Assembly: GCF_014647595.1 (NCBI RefSeq)
Contig: NZ_BMPM01000006.1
Location: forward strand, 165,468 to 229,467
From: Paenarthrobacter histidinolovorans
Lineage (GTDB): Bacteria > Actinomycetota > Actinomycetes > Actinomycetales > Micrococcaceae
Direction of reading: 5' to 3'
Length of the DNA: 64,000 nt
In this document: piece after piece, positions 27,088 through 36,142 of the stretch
How positions within the stretch are numbered: the first letter of the stretch is position 1
Layout: the number at the start of each line of letters is the position of its first letter
The notes under the pieces: generated by a model
Told to the model about the DNA's origin: nothing
The model's input: only the letters and a program-made list of their open reading frames with translations
Databases searched by the model: none
Translations under genes and position numbers: made by a program

Positions 27088-28089
27088 ATGCCCCGCCCGT
27101 ACACCCTGTTCACCGGCCAGTGGGCCGACCTCCCCTTCGAGGAAGTCGCGCGCCTTGCCTCGGGCTGGGGCTACGACGGCCTGGAAATCGCCGTCTCCGG
27201 AGACCACCTGGACGCCTGGCGCTGGGACGAACCCGGCTACGTCGAGTCCAAACTCGCCATCCTGGAAAAGTACAACCTCAAGGTCTGGGCCATCTCCAAC
27301 CACCTCAAAGGCCAGGCCGTCTGCGATGACCCCATCGACTTCCGCCACGAAGCAATCGTCGGATCGCGTGTCTGGGGCGACGGCGAACCCGAGGGTGTCC
27401 GCCAGCGCGCTGCGGAGGAAATGAAACACACCGCCCGCCTCGCCAAAGCACTCGGCGTGGACACCGTGGTCGGCTTCACCGGCTCCTCCATCTGGCAATA
27501 CGTCGCCATGTTCCCGCCCGTGCCGGAGAAAGTCATCGAGGCCGGCTACCAGGACTTCGCCGACCGCTGGAACCCCATCCTGGACGTCTTCGACGAACAA
27601 GGGGTCCGCTTCGCCCACGAAGTCCACCCCTCCGAAATCGCCTACGACTACTGGACCACCGTCCGCACCCTCGAAGCCATCGGCCACCGCGAAGCGTTCG
27701 GGCTGAACTGGGACCCCTCCCACTTCATGTGGCAGGGCATCGACCCCGTGTCCTTCATCTGGGACTTCAAAGACCGGATCTACCACGTGGACTGCAAGGA
27801 CACCAAGCTCCGCCCCACCGGCCGGAACACCGTCATGGGCTCCCACCTGCCCTGGGGCGATCCCCGCCGGGGCTGGGACTTCGTCTCCGCCGGACGCGGC
27901 GATGTGCCCTGGGAATCCTCCTTCCGCGCCCTCACCGCCATCGGCTACAACGGACCCATCTCCGTGGAATGGGAAGACGCCGGCATGGACCGCCTCCACG
28001 GCGCCCCCGAAGCCCTCGCGGCCCTGAAGAAGTTCGACTTCCCCGCCTCCCAAACCAGCTTCGACGCCGCCTTCAACAGCAAAGACTAG
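27088..28089 (+). CDS. Sugar phosphate isomerase/epimerase-like TIM barrel (2)
   Basis: This 333-residue AP_endonuc_2-type barrel starts one base after the previous stop, with GAAGGAGCC as ribosome site. The visible active-site segments are FAHEVHPSEIAYDYW, NWDPSHFMWQG, YHVDCKDTKLRP and ISVEWEDAGMD, matching the metal-ligand pattern of keto-sugar isomerases and dehydratases. It is longer than the first barrel and not a close paralogue. I infer that it isomerises or eliminates from the keto product of oxidoreductase 3. Confidence 0.87.
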   Translation: MPRPYTLFTGQWADLPFEEVARLASGWGYDGLEIAVSGDHLDAWRWDEPGYVESKLAILEKYNLKVWAISNHLKGQAVCDDPIDFRHEAIVGSRVWGDGEPEGVRQRAAEEMKHTARLAKALGVDTVVGFTGSSIWQYVAMFPPVPEKVIEAGYQDFADRWNPILDVFDEQGVRFAHEVHPSEIAYDYWTTVRTLEAIGHREAFGLNWDPSHFMWQGIDPVSFIWDFKDRIYHVDCKDTKLRPTGRNTVMGSHLPWGDPRRGWDFVSAGRGDVPWESSFRALTAIGYNGPISVEWEDAGMDRLHGAPEALAALKKFDFPASQTSFDAAFNSKD

Positions 28090-28101
28090 GACAAAACCGA
28101 C

Positions 28102-28986
28102 GTGATCCGCACCCTTCAACCCGGCCAACGTTGCGAGGTGTGGATCGCGTCGGTGACCGGTCAGGCTGAACTCCTTTACAGCACAGAAAACATACTTTTT
28201 GAGGCTCCCAACTGGACCCTTGACGGAGACGCCCTTGTCCTGAACGGGGACGGTAAGTTGTGGACGCTGGATGTCTCCGGCGGCGGACCCACGGAAGTCC
28301 CCCTCGCTGGCGTCCCGGACCTCAACAACGACCACATCCTGGCCCCGGACGGCGAAAACATCTTCCTCTCCGCGAACGACGGCCACATCTACCGCGCCTT
28401 GCTCAAGGGCGGTCCTGCTTCCCGCATCACCGGGGACGATGGCTCCTTCCACTTCCTCCACGGCGTCAGCCCGGACGGCAAACAACTCGCGTACGTCGGA
28501 ATTGAGGCCGGCGACTTTACGCAGCCCGGTCGCCTGATGACCATGGCGTCCGACGGCGGTGCTGCCGCCCGCGTCGATGTCGGTTCAGGTCACTGCGACG
28601 GCCCGGAATACTCCCCCGACGGCAAGTGGCTGTACCTGAACACTGAATCCTTCAGCACAGCCAAAGGCCACGCCCAGCTCGCCCGGATCCGCCCGGACGG
28701 CAGCGATTTTGCGCAGCTGCTGAAGTCCGACACCGTCGATTGGTTCCCGCACCTCTCCCCTGATGGCCGCTACGCCACGTACATCCGGTTCCCCGGCGGA
28801 ACGCAAGGCCACCCCGCCGACTTGCCTGTCGACGTCGTACTTGTTTCGACCGAGGACTGGACCACCCCACTCCAAACATGGCCACTTTTCGGTGGCCAAG
28901 GTACCCTCAACGTCAACAGCTGGTCGCCGGACTCCGCGCGCTTTGCGTTTGTGGCGTACCCGCTCACTGACTCAGCAAAGGACTAA
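28102..28986 (+). CDS. TolB/PD40-type beta-propeller, cytosolic
   Basis: This 294-residue protein is made of WD40-like PD40 repeats, each ending in a PDG motif: LAPDGENIFL, VSPDGKQLAY, YSPDGKWLYL, LSPDGRYATY, WSPDSARFAF. There is no signal peptide, unlike true periplasmic TolB. Histidines precede the motif in several blades (NNDHILAPDG, FLHGVSPDG, GHCDGPEYSPDG, WFPHLSPDG), as if lining the central channel. PL22 oligogalacturonate lyases are propellers with metal-binding histidines, so an enzymatic role in the operon is possible. Start GTG at 28102. Confidence 0.75.
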   Translation: MIRTLQPGQRCEVWIASVTGQAELLYSTENILFEAPNWTLDGDALVLNGDGKLWTLDVSGGGPTEVPLAGVPDLNNDHILAPDGENIFLSANDGHIYRALLKGGPASRITGDDGSFHFLHGVSPDGKQLAYVGIEAGDFTQPGRLMTMASDGGAAARVDVGSGHCDGPEYSPDGKWLYLNTESFSTAKGHAQLARIRPDGSDFAQLLKSDTVDWFPHLSPDGRYATYIRFPGGTQGHPADLPVDVVLVSTEDWTTPLQTWPLFGGQGTLNVNSWSPDSARFAFVAYPLTDSAKD

Positions 28987-28990
28987 CGAC

Positions 28991-30022
28991 GTGACCCTAA
29001 GCAACGGCACTTCCGACGGGACAATCCGCTGGGGCATTCTTGGCACCGGATTCATCGCAGGCCTTCAAACGCAGGACCTGAAGGAGAACGGCTTCACCGT
29101 CCAGGCTGTGGGTTCGCGTTCTGAAGAGTCCAGCAGGTCCTTTGCGGAAAAATTCGGGATCGCCACCGCGCACGGCAGCTACGAAGAGCTGGTGGCCGAT
29201 CCAATGGTTGACGTGGTCTACATCGCCACGCCGCACCCCTTCCACCACGCGAACGCGCTCCTGGCACTGAATGCCGGCAAGCATGTCCTGGTGGAGAAGT
29301 CGTTCACCATGAACGCCCGCGAAGCGCAGGACATTGTTGACCTCGCGGAATCCAAGGGACTCGTGGCACTGGAGGCCATGTGGACCCGCTTCCTGCCGCA
29401 CATGATCCGGGTCCGCGACATCATTGCCGCCGGCACCATCGGCGACGTCCGCAAGGTGGTTGCCGGCCACAACCAGAGCCTGCCCAAGGACCCGGCCCAC
29501 CGGCTGAACGATCCCGCGCTCGGTGGTGGAGCCCTGCTGGACCTGGGCATCTACCCGATCTCCTTTGCCTTCGACATCCTGGGTACCCCGGCGTCCATCA
29601 AAGCCAGCGCGTCCATGACAGCCACCGGCGTCGACCGGCAAACGGCTGCGATCTTCGAGTACGCCAATGGCGCCCAGGCGATTGTTGATTGCGAGCTCGA
29701 CGCAGCAAGCGCCAACCGTGCCATGGTGATCGGAACCGAGGGGTGGATCGACATCGAACACACCTGGTACAACCCGGTACCGTTTACCGTTCATGCAGTG
29801 GACGGCAGCGTCGTGGAGCGGTACGAGCAGCCCGTGAACGGCCGGGGCATGCAGTTCCAGGCAGCTGAATTGGAGCGCCTGGTCCGGGCTGGTTCCGCTG
29901 CTGGAACCATCCTGCCGCCGAGCGAGAGTGTGGCCATCATGGCAGCGATGGATGAGATCCGTCGGCAGATTGGACTCAGCTATGAGTCTGACGCCGTCCC
30001 GGAAGGAAACGACAATGACTGA
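28991..30022 (+). CDS. Gfo/Idh/MocA-family oxidoreductase (4), dihydrodiol-dehydrogenase-like
   Basis: This 343-residue enzyme has IRWGILGTGFIAGLQTQDL (about 12-30), VEKSFTMNAREA with EKS at 102-104 in place of the usual EKP, EAMWTRFLPHM and LLDLGIYPISFAFDILG. The latter motifs are those of the dihydrodiol dehydrogenase/glucose-fructose oxidoreductase-like branch. I chose GTG at 28991, just after the upstream stop, since the frame's earlier start lies inside the propeller gene. It overlaps the following UPF0303 gene by eight bases. Confidence 0.85.
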   Translation: MTLSNGTSDGTIRWGILGTGFIAGLQTQDLKENGFTVQAVGSRSEESSRSFAEKFGIATAHGSYEELVADPMVDVVYIATPHPFHHANALLALNAGKHVLVEKSFTMNAREAQDIVDLAESKGLVALEAMWTRFLPHMIRVRDIIAAGTIGDVRKVVAGHNQSLPKDPAHRLNDPALGGGALLDLGIYPISFAFDILGTPASIKASASMTATGVDRQTAAIFEYANGAQAIVDCELDAASANRAMVIGTEGWIDIEHTWYNPVPFTVHAVDGSVVERYEQPVNGRGMQFQAAELERLVRAGSAAGTILPPSESVAIMAAMDEIRRQIGLSYESDAVPEGNDND

Positions 30023-30491
30023 TTCACCGCGCCTCGCCGAGCTCCGCCAGCAGGAAGAAGAGCTGGTCTTCGCTGCGTTTGATAACCACGATGCATGGCG
30101 GCTGGGTTCGCTGATCGCCAATCATGCCATAGCATCGGAATTCGGGGTTGCGATCGACATCCGACGACACAACCTCGTTCTCTTCCGCTGCGTCCTCCCC
30201 GGCGCTACATCGGACCAGGAAGAATGGATCCGCCGGAAGTCGGCATCCGTGCTGCGGTTTGAGCACAGCACGGCACTACTGACCGAACTGTTCGCAGCCC
30301 GCACCCACAGCCCTCTCGGTAACGGCTGGCTGGCCCACGAGGACTACACACTGGCCGGTGGCTCCTTCCCGATCCGCGTGCGTGGCGCGGGTGTGATCGG
30401 GGCTGTGACGGTGTCCGGTTTGTCATCCGATGAGGACCATCAGCTGGTGGTGGACGGCATCAGGAATTACCTGAAGACGGTGCGGGTCTAG
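30015..30491 (+). CDS. UPF0303 / GlcG-HbpS-like (DUF336) domain protein
   Basis: This 158-residue cytosolic protein of the heme-degrading-domain family reads EEELVFAAFDNHDAWRLGSLIANHA near the N-terminus and GSFPIRVRGAGVIGAVTVSGL near the C-terminus, the GxxGAxxVSGL motif being typical. Small members bind haem, corrinoid or other ligands; those in sugar operons are uncharacterised. ATG at 30015 has GGAAGGAAAC upstream and overlaps the previous stop, making it the last gene of the ROK-controlled operon. Confidence 0.8.
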   Translation: MTDSPRLAELRQQEEELVFAAFDNHDAWRLGSLIANHAIASEFGVAIDIRRHNLVLFRCVLPGATSDQEEWIRRKSASVLRFEHSTALLTELFAARTHSPLGNGWLAHEDYTLAGGSFPIRVRGAGVIGAVTVSGLSSDEDHQLVVDGIRNYLKTVRV

Positions 30492-30532
30492 AGGCGGCAG
30501 GGCTTCCAACCCGGCCGTGGCGCGTGGCGCAA

Positions 30533-31201
30533 TCACCGCCCCTTGAGCACATAGCGCCTTTCAGGACGTCCGACGCCGTACTTGAGCCGGACATCCAACG
30601 CGCCTTCGTCGTGGAGGTACTCAAGGTAGCGGCGGGCACTGACCCGCGAGGTGCCCAGCTGCTCTGCAACTTCCGCGGCGGAAACGTCACCCGGCGCCGA
30701 CTTGAGCGCCGATTCCACAAGTTCCAGCGTCTCCACGCTGCAGCCTTTGGGCAGGGTACGCTCGGATGCGGCTAAACCAAAGACCCTGTTCACGTCGGAC
30801 TGTTCAGCCTCAACTTTGGAGGCATCCAGCCCTTGGTAGGCGCTGAGGTAGTGTTCCAGCCGTTCCTGAAGGTCGGACTGGGAAAACGGCTTGATCAGGT
30901 AGTGGACGATGCCGCCCCGGAGGGCTTTCCGCACGGTCTCCACCTCGCGGGCAGCACTGATCACCAGCACGTCGAGGTCCGGGGCAACATCCCGCAACTG
31001 GTGCATGAGGTCCAGGCCGTTGGTATCCGGGAGATGGATGTCCAGGAGCACAAGGTCGGGTTGCAGCCTGCGCGTTTCCGCCAAGGCCTGCGCACCAGTG
31101 TGGGCAACACCCACCACCCCGAAACCGGGGCTTCGCTGGATGAACCCGGCATGAACCTTGGCCACCATGAAGTCGTCATCGACAATCAAGACCTTGATCA
31201 C
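30533..31201 (-). CDS. CitB/DcuR-family response regulator
   Basis: This 222-residue protein has a receiver domain (VDDD at 7-10, phospho-acceptor Asp54 in LVLLDIHLPDTNGLDL, Lys in YLIKPF) and a C-terminal helix-turn-helix (SAAEVAEQLGTSRVSARRYLEYL) of the CitB/DpiA type. Its start overlaps the stop of the cognate kinase by four bases. The pair lies divergent from tctCBA and presumably activates tricarboxylate uptake when the substrate is sensed outside. Confidence 0.92.
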   Translation of the reverse strand: MIKVLIVDDDFMVAKVHAGFIQRSPGFGVVGVAHTGAQALAETRRLQPDLVLLDIHLPDTNGLDLMHQLRDVAPDLDVLVISAAREVETVRKALRGGIVHYLIKPFSQSDLQERLEHYLSAYQGLDASKVEAEQSDVNRVFGLAASERTLPKGCSVETLELVESALKSAPGDVSAAEVAEQLGTSRVSARRYLEYLHDEGALDVRLKYGVGRPERRYVLKGR

Positions 31202-32793
31202 CTGTGGTGTGCCCCTTTGCTGAATTGTGCGGTGAACACTGCACCGTCATCGTTGGTCACGGTCAGTTCACCCCCGCTACGCCGGCAGATGACCCGCGAA
31301 AGCGCCAAACCGAAGCCCCGGGCATCCCCTGGCCCCGGTTCCTTGGTGGAGTAGCCCTGTTGGAAGATCTCCTCGGCAGAACCCGCGGGCACTCCCGGGC
31401 CGTTGTCCTGGACAGTGACCGCGACGCCGTCCGGCCAGTCCTCCACCAGCACACGGACCGATGCCCCGGCGAGGCCCGTGACGGCGTCGAACGCGTTGTC
31501 CACCAGGTTGCCCACCACGGTGGTGATGTCGCGGGACAGTTCATCCTTGACGCGCGGCAGCGCGGACAGCGGATCCAGTTTCAGTTCGACGCCGCGCTCT
31601 GCGGCCAGGCTGGCCTTCGCGATCAGCAGGGCGGCGAGCGCCGGATCCTCGATCCGCCGCGTCACGTCGTCGTTGAGCCGGGTCCGTTCCACGGTGGCTC
31701 CGTTGACGAACTGCACCACGGAATCGTATTCGCCGATCTGGATGAGGCCGGAAATGACGTGGAGCTGGTTGGCGAATTCATGGGCCTGTGCGCGGAGGGT
31801 GTCCGTGACAGTGCGTGTTGCACCGAGTTCACTCTCAAGGGAGGACAGTTCGGTGCGGTCCCTCAGGGTGGTCACCGAACCGATATCGCGCCCATGCGAG
31901 CGCAGCGCCACCCGGTTCATCACCACCAGCCGCTCCCCTACCAACACGAGCTGGTCCGGGTCAGACTGTTCCCGGGTGAGGACGGTTTTCAATGCCGGGT
32001 CAACGTGGAGGGACCGGATCTTCTTGCCAACGCAGTCGGTCGGCAAGCCGAGCAGCTGCCGGGCACTTTGGTTCGCCACGGTAATCCGTTCGTGCGGATC
32101 CAATGCCACTACTCCTTCTTTGAGGCCCTGCAGCATGGCTTCGCGGTTTTCCACCAATCCGGTGATTTCCCGTGGTTCCATGCCCAGGGTCTGTCGTTTG
32201 ACCCGCCGGGACAGGAGAAGCGATCCGGCTACTCCCAGGACGCTGGCGACACCCAGGTAGGTGAGGAGGTTGGGGACGGCGTCGCCGAGTCTTTCCAGTG
32301 TGGAGGGGTAGTTGCGGCTGATGGACGCGATGCCGATTATTTCTCCGGAATCGTCAATCACCGGCACATGGGCTGACAGCACCGTCACGTTGTTGCTGGT
32401 GACGACCCCGGTCCAGGCTCTTCCTTCCATCACCCTGCTCTCGCCCAAAGGCAAGGGCCGGCCGATCAGCCCGGGGTCCGATGCCGTAATCACGGTGCCG
32501 TCCAGTTTTGCCAGCGCCACGTGCGCTGAACCCGATACTGTCCTGACGGATTCGGCGACGGCGGGGAGGGCCGAACCGCCGCGCGGTTCCGCCGTGGGGA
32601 GCAGCGCGCGTACGGTGGGGTTGTTGCCCAGGGCTTCGGCTGCCGAGAGGGCCCGCCGGCCCTCTGTCCGTTCGAAGGCCGCGGCCGACTGCGCCAGGGA
32701 GATGGCAACCACAGCCACCAGAACGGCCAGAACGATCAGCAACTGCAGCACAAGGTATTGCCCGGCCAGGGACATTCCTCTTCTTCGAGTCAC
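31198..32793 (-). CDS. CitA/DcuS-family sensor histidine kinase
   Basis: This 531-residue kinase has a first transmembrane helix (about 12-34), an extracytoplasmic PAS-like citrate/C4-dicarboxylate sensor fold (about 40-170) and a second helix (about 172-195). A cytosolic PAS domain (about 212-320), an H-box with His338 in AHEFANQLHVISGL (typical of CitA/DcuS), and ATPase motifs NLVDNAFDAV, DNGPGVP and GFGLALSR follow. Start GTG at 32793 has AAGGA about 8 bases upstream. It is paired with the regulator at 30533 and divergent from tctC. Confidence 0.93.
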   Translation of the reverse strand: MTRRRGMSLAGQYLVLQLLIVLAVLVAVVAISLAQSAAAFERTEGRRALSAAEALGNNPTVRALLPTAEPRGGSALPAVAESVRTVSGSAHVALAKLDGTVITASDPGLIGRPLPLGESRVMEGRAWTGVVTSNNVTVLSAHVPVIDDSGEIIGIASISRNYPSTLERLGDAVPNLLTYLGVASVLGVAGSLLLSRRVKRQTLGMEPREITGLVENREAMLQGLKEGVVALDPHERITVANQSARQLLGLPTDCVGKKIRSLHVDPALKTVLTREQSDPDQLVLVGERLVVMNRVALRSHGRDIGSVTTLRDRTELSSLESELGATRTVTDTLRAQAHEFANQLHVISGLIQIGEYDSVVQFVNGATVERTRLNDDVTRRIEDPALAALLIAKASLAAERGVELKLDPLSALPRVKDELSRDITTVVGNLVDNAFDAVTGLAGASVRVLVEDWPDGVAVTVQDNGPGVPAGSAEEIFQQGYSTKEPGPGDARGFGLALSRVICRRSGGELTVTNDDGAVFTAQFSKGAHHR

Positions 32794-32932
32794 TGATGAA
32801 TCCTTAGGTGGTGCCAGAGTCCGGAGGTGTCTGGGGGCGCTCCGCGTGGCGTATCGGAACTATACCCCAGAGCTGCCAAGGACCATCCAAGCCCGTGAAC
32901 GCAATGAACTTAAAGACCACTGCGAACACAAG

Positions 32933-32948
32933 AGTGATCGGCGTCACT
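32933..32948. promoter_or_regulatory. CRP/GlxR-like site AGTGATCGGCGTCACT
   Basis: AGTGA-N6-TCACT matches the GTGA-N6-TCAC core of CRP/GlxR-type sites and lies about 77 bases upstream of tctC, in the region shared with the divergent kinase. It suggests carbon-catabolite control of citrate uptake. It is a single site judged by motif only. Confidence 0.4.
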
Positions 32949-33024
32949 GCGGCCCCTAGCATCGGTTCACGGGGCACAACGTTGATCGCCCTGCAGAGAA
33001 TTCAAAACTGAGAAGAGGAACACC

Positions 33025-34035
33025 ATGCGCCAGATCCGCGCATTGCGAGTCGCCGCCGTCGCCGCCGGCCTCGCCCTGATGGCCACCGGTTGCGGTGCCA
33101 CCGGCAAGAACTCCACAGGTTCTGAAAGCTCCGGCGCTGCCGCCGGACCCATCACCGGCCTCCAGATCATGGTTCCGAACACTCCCGGTGGCGGCTACGA
33201 CACTACCGCCCGGGCAGCGGCCAAGGTCCTGGACGATGAAAAGATCGCCAACAACACCGAGGTGTTCAACCTTGCAGGCGCAGGTGGCACCGTTGGCCTG
33301 GCCCGTGTGGTGAATGAAAAGGGCAACGGCGATCTCACCATGCTCATGGGCCTGGGTGTGGTGGGCGCCAGCTACACCAACAAGTCCCAATCGAAACTGA
33401 CGGACACCACGCCCTTGGCCAAGCTGATTGAAGAGCCGGGCGCCATCATGGTCAGCAAGGACTCCCCGTACAAGACCATCGATGATCTGGTGAAGGCCTG
33501 GAAAGCCGACCCCGCATCCATCTCCGTAGGTGGCGGCTCCTCCCCTGGCGGCCCGGACCACCTCCTGCCGATGCAGCTGGCCGGCGCTGTGGGCATCGAC
33601 GCCACCAAGGTCAACTTCGTCTCCTATGACGGCGGTGGCGATCTCCTTCCCGCCATCCTTGGCAACAAGCTCGGCTTCGCAGCTTCCGGCGCAGGCGAGT
33701 ACCTGGAACAGATCAAGTCCGGAGAGGTCCGCGTCCTTGCCACAAGTGGCGAGAAGCGGCTTGACGGAGTGGACGCCCCCACCCTCAAGGAATCCAACAT
33801 TGACCTGGTGTTCACCAACTGGCGCGGTGTCGTGGCCCCTCCAGGCATCAGCGACGCCGACAAGAAGTCCCTGATCGCCGCACTCGAGAAGATGCACGAG
33901 TCCGCAGGTTGGAAGGAAGCGCTGAAGACCCACAGCTGGACGGATGCCTTTGTCACCGGCGACGAATTCCAGAAGTTCCTGACTGACCAGGACAAGCGGG
34001 TGGCGGACGTCCTCACCAAGCTTGGCTTGGCGTGA
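33025..34035 (+). CDS. tctC: Tripartite tricarboxylate transporter binding protein TctC
   Basis: This 336-residue lipoprotein has signal ALMATGCGA with the lipobox Cys near residue 25. Typical BugT/TctC motifs are IMVPNTPGGGYDTTARAAAKVL, VFNLAGAGGTVGLARVVN and GGGSSPGGPDHLLPMQLAGAVG. It captures citrate or a related tricarboxylate outside the cell and presents it to TctAB. Its stop overlaps the tctB start. The AGAAGAGGAACACC site precedes the ATG. Confidence 0.93.
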   Translation: MRQIRALRVAAVAAGLALMATGCGATGKNSTGSESSGAAAGPITGLQIMVPNTPGGGYDTTARAAAKVLDDEKIANNTEVFNLAGAGGTVGLARVVNEKGNGDLTMLMGLGVVGASYTNKSQSKLTDTTPLAKLIEEPGAIMVSKDSPYKTIDDLVKAWKADPASISVGGGSSPGGPDHLLPMQLAGAVGIDATKVNFVSYDGGGDLLPAILGNKLGFAASGAGEYLEQIKSGEVRVLATSGEKRLDGVDAPTLKESNIDLVFTNWRGVVAPPGISDADKKSLIAALEKMHESAGWKEALKTHSWTDAFVTGDEFQKFLTDQDKRVADVLTKLGLA

Positions 34036-34535
34036 GCTCTCCAGCAACAGGCTTGAAAGGCCGCGCCGAGCTGGGGGTCGCCCTCCTGCTCGGCGTGGTC
34101 GGAGTCCTGGTCTTCCTGGACGCCAACGGCCTGGTAACCCCGTACTCGAAATCGGACCCAGTGGGTCCAAAGACTGTCCCGTTCATCGTTGCCGGACTGC
34201 TGGTGGTTTGCGCCGTTCTGCTGGCCATCAACGTCCTCCGCGGCGGCAGGGGCGAAGCCGAAGGCGGCGAGGATGTGGACCTGGCCCACCCTGCCGACTG
34301 GAAGACTGTCCTGCCGCTGGCCGGTGCGTTCCTGCTCAACATCCTGCTCATTGATTGGGCTGGTTGGGTCATCTCCGGCACCGTACTTTTCTGGGGCAGC
34401 GTCCTGGCCCTCGGAAGCCGCCGCTACATCCGTGACGGACTCATCTCCGTGGCACTTTCCCTGCTGACCTTCTACGGCTTCTACCTCGGCCTCGGCATTG
34501 CCCTGCCGGCCGGACTCCTGGAAGGAATCCTCTGA
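34032..34535 (+). CDS. tctB: Tripartite tricarboxylate transporter small membrane subunit TctB
   Basis: This 167-residue protein with about four to five hydrophobic segments is positioned between tctC and tctA and overlaps both (GTGA at the start, TGATG at the stop). TctB is the poorly conserved small subunit and identity rests on size, topology and context; FILVWDANG-like text near the N-terminus ([27 protein letters not shown]) is characteristic. It assists TctA in proton- or sodium-driven uptake. Confidence 0.9.
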   Translation: MSSPATGLKGRAELGVALLLGVVGVLVFLDANGLVTPYSKSDPVGPKTVPFIVAGLLVVCAVLLAINVLRGGRGEAEGGEDVDLAHPADWKTVLPLAGAFLLNILLIDWAGWVISGTVLFWGSVLALGSRRYIRDGLISVALSLLTFYGFYLGLGIALPAGLLEGIL

Positions 34536-36142
34536 TGGACGTCTGGTCCTCCTTGATGGACGGTTTCTCCACCGCCCTCACTCCCTTGAACCTCATGTAC
34601 GCCATGATCGGCGTCATCCTGGGCACCGCTGTTGGTGTCCTCCCGGGGCTCGGCCCCGCCATGACCGTTGCGCTGCTTCTTCCGGTCACGTATGCGCTTG
34701 AACCCACCAGCGCCTTCATCATGTTCGCCGGTATCTACTACGGCGGAATGTACGGCGGTTCCACCACCTCCATCCTGCTGAATACCCCCGGCGAATCGTC
34801 GTCGGTGGTGACGGCCATCGAAGGCAACAAGATGGCCAAAGCGGGACGTGCCGCGCAAGCGCTCGCGACGGCGGCCATCGGCTCGTTCGTGGCGGGCACC
34901 ATTGGTACTACCCTCCTTGCGGTCTGCGCACCGATCGTTGTGAAGTTCGCGGTCAGCCTGGGCTCCCCCAGCTACTTCGCGATCATGATGCTGGCCCTGC
35001 TGGCTGTCACTGCCGTACTGGGGTCGTCGCGGTTGCGCGGCTTCGCCTCCCTTGGCTTGGGGCTGGCCATCGGCCTGGTGGGCCTGGACTCCGTCACAGG
35101 GCAGAGCCGGCTTACCTTCGGCCAGCCGCTGCTCTCCGACGGCCTGGACATTGTGGTGGTGGCTGTGGCCATCTTCGCGGTGGGCGAGGCTCTCTGGGTT
35201 GCTGCGCACCTGCGCCGCACGCCGTTGCATGTTATCCCCGTTGGCCGTCCATGGATGGGCAAGAAGGATTGGCAGCGCTCCTGGAAGCCGTGGCTTCGTG
35301 GCACGGTGTTTGGCTTCCCGTTCGGGGCTTTGCCCGCCGGCGGTGCCGAGATCCCCACGTTCCTGAGCTATGTCACTGAGAAGCGCCTCAGCAAGCACCC
35401 CGAAGAGTTCGGCCACGGAGCGATCGAAGGCGTGGCGGGTCCGGAAGCTGCGAACAATGCAGCCGCCGCGGGCACCCTCACCCCCATGTTGGCTCTCGGC
35501 CTGCCCACGAACGCAACCGCGGCAGTGATGCTGGCAGCGTTCACGTCCTACGGCATCCAGCCCGGCCCGCAGCTCTTCTCGAGCCAGGGACCACTGGTGT
35601 GGGCCTTGATTGCGAGCCTTTTCATCGGCAACCTGCTGCTCCTGCTGATCAACCTGCCCCTGGCACCGTTGTGGGCGAAGCTGCTGCAGCTGCCCCGTCC
35701 GTACCTGTACGCGGGCATCCTGTTTTTCGCCACCTTGGGCGCCTACTCCGTAAATCTCCAGGCCTTCGACCTGGTGATCCTGCTGATTCTGGGGGCTTTG
35801 GGGTTCATGATGCGCCGCTTCGGGCTCCCCGTCCTGCCGCTCATCCTCGGCGTCATCCTGGGCCCCCGCCTGGAAGGCCAGCTCCGCAAGACCCTGCAGC
35901 TGAGCGCCGGCGACCCGGCAGGGCTCTGGAGCGAGCCGATCGCCGTCGGGATTTACGTCATCATCGGCATCATCCTGGCCTGGCCGCTGGTCCTCAAGCT
36001 CATCCGGCGGAACCGTCCGGCGGCAGCTCCAGCAGGGCCGTCCGTGCTTTCGGGCCACGATGAGCCACAGACCCCGGCGACGCCTTCAACCACGAAGACC
36101 GAACCAACCATGCCCGCACACCACCAGCAGGAGAAACCATGA
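34535..36142 (+). CDS. tctA: Tripartite tricarboxylate transporter large permease TctA
   Basis: This 535-residue membrane protein has about 11-12 helices. The TctA signature motifs are present: [24 protein letters not shown] near residue 30-55, [25 protein letters not shown] (about 65-90), and the second repeat [26 protein letters not shown] (about 300-330). It forms the transport pathway for citrate-like acids with TctB and TctC. The hydrophilic C-terminal tail after about residue 490 is Pro/Thr-rich. Its stop overlaps the uspA-type gene start. Confidence 0.95.
   Translation: MDVWSSLMDGFSTALTPLNLMYAMIGVILGTAVGVLPGLGPAMTVALLLPVTYALEPTSAFIMFAGIYYGGMYGGSTTSILLNTPGESSSVVTAIEGNKMAKAGRAAQALATAAIGSFVAGTIGTTLLAVCAPIVVKFAVSLGSPSYFAIMMLALLAVTAVLGSSRLRGFASLGLGLAIGLVGLDSVTGQSRLTFGQPLLSDGLDIVVVAVAIFAVGEALWVAAHLRRTPLHVIPVGRPWMGKKDWQRSWKPWLRGTVFGFPFGALPAGGAEIPTFLSYVTEKRLSKHPEEFGHGAIEGVAGPEAANNAAAAGTLTPMLALGLPTNATAAVMLAAFTSYGIQPGPQLFSSQGPLVWALIASLFIGNLLLLLINLPLAPLWAKLLQLPRPYLYAGILFFATLGAYSVNLQAFDLVILLILGALGFMMRRFGLPVLPLILGVILGPRLEGQLRKTLQLSAGDPAGLWSEPIAVGIYVIIGIILAWPLVLKLIRRNRPAAAPAGPSVLSGHDEPQTPATPSTTKTEPTMPAHHQQEKP

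Noticed and set aside
27070..28485. 471-codon antisense frame over the second TIM barrel and propeller genes
   Set aside because: It is Gly/Val/Asp-rich with no recognisable motif, whereas the plus-strand genes have clear family motifs and tight operon spacing.
18731..30491. Myo-inositol (iol) operon
   Set aside because: IolG-, IolE- and IolI-like folds are present, but iolB, iolC, iolD and the semialdehyde dehydrogenase iolA are missing.
30492..30532. Terminator between the convergent UPF0303 and response-regulator genes
   Set aside because: Only short interrupted GC complementarity is visible in the 41 bases, too weak to call.
34481..36058. 525-codon open frame antisense to tctA
   Set aside because: It mirrors the third-position GC bias of tctA, encodes a Gln/His/Gly-rich sequence without domains, and has no ribosome site.
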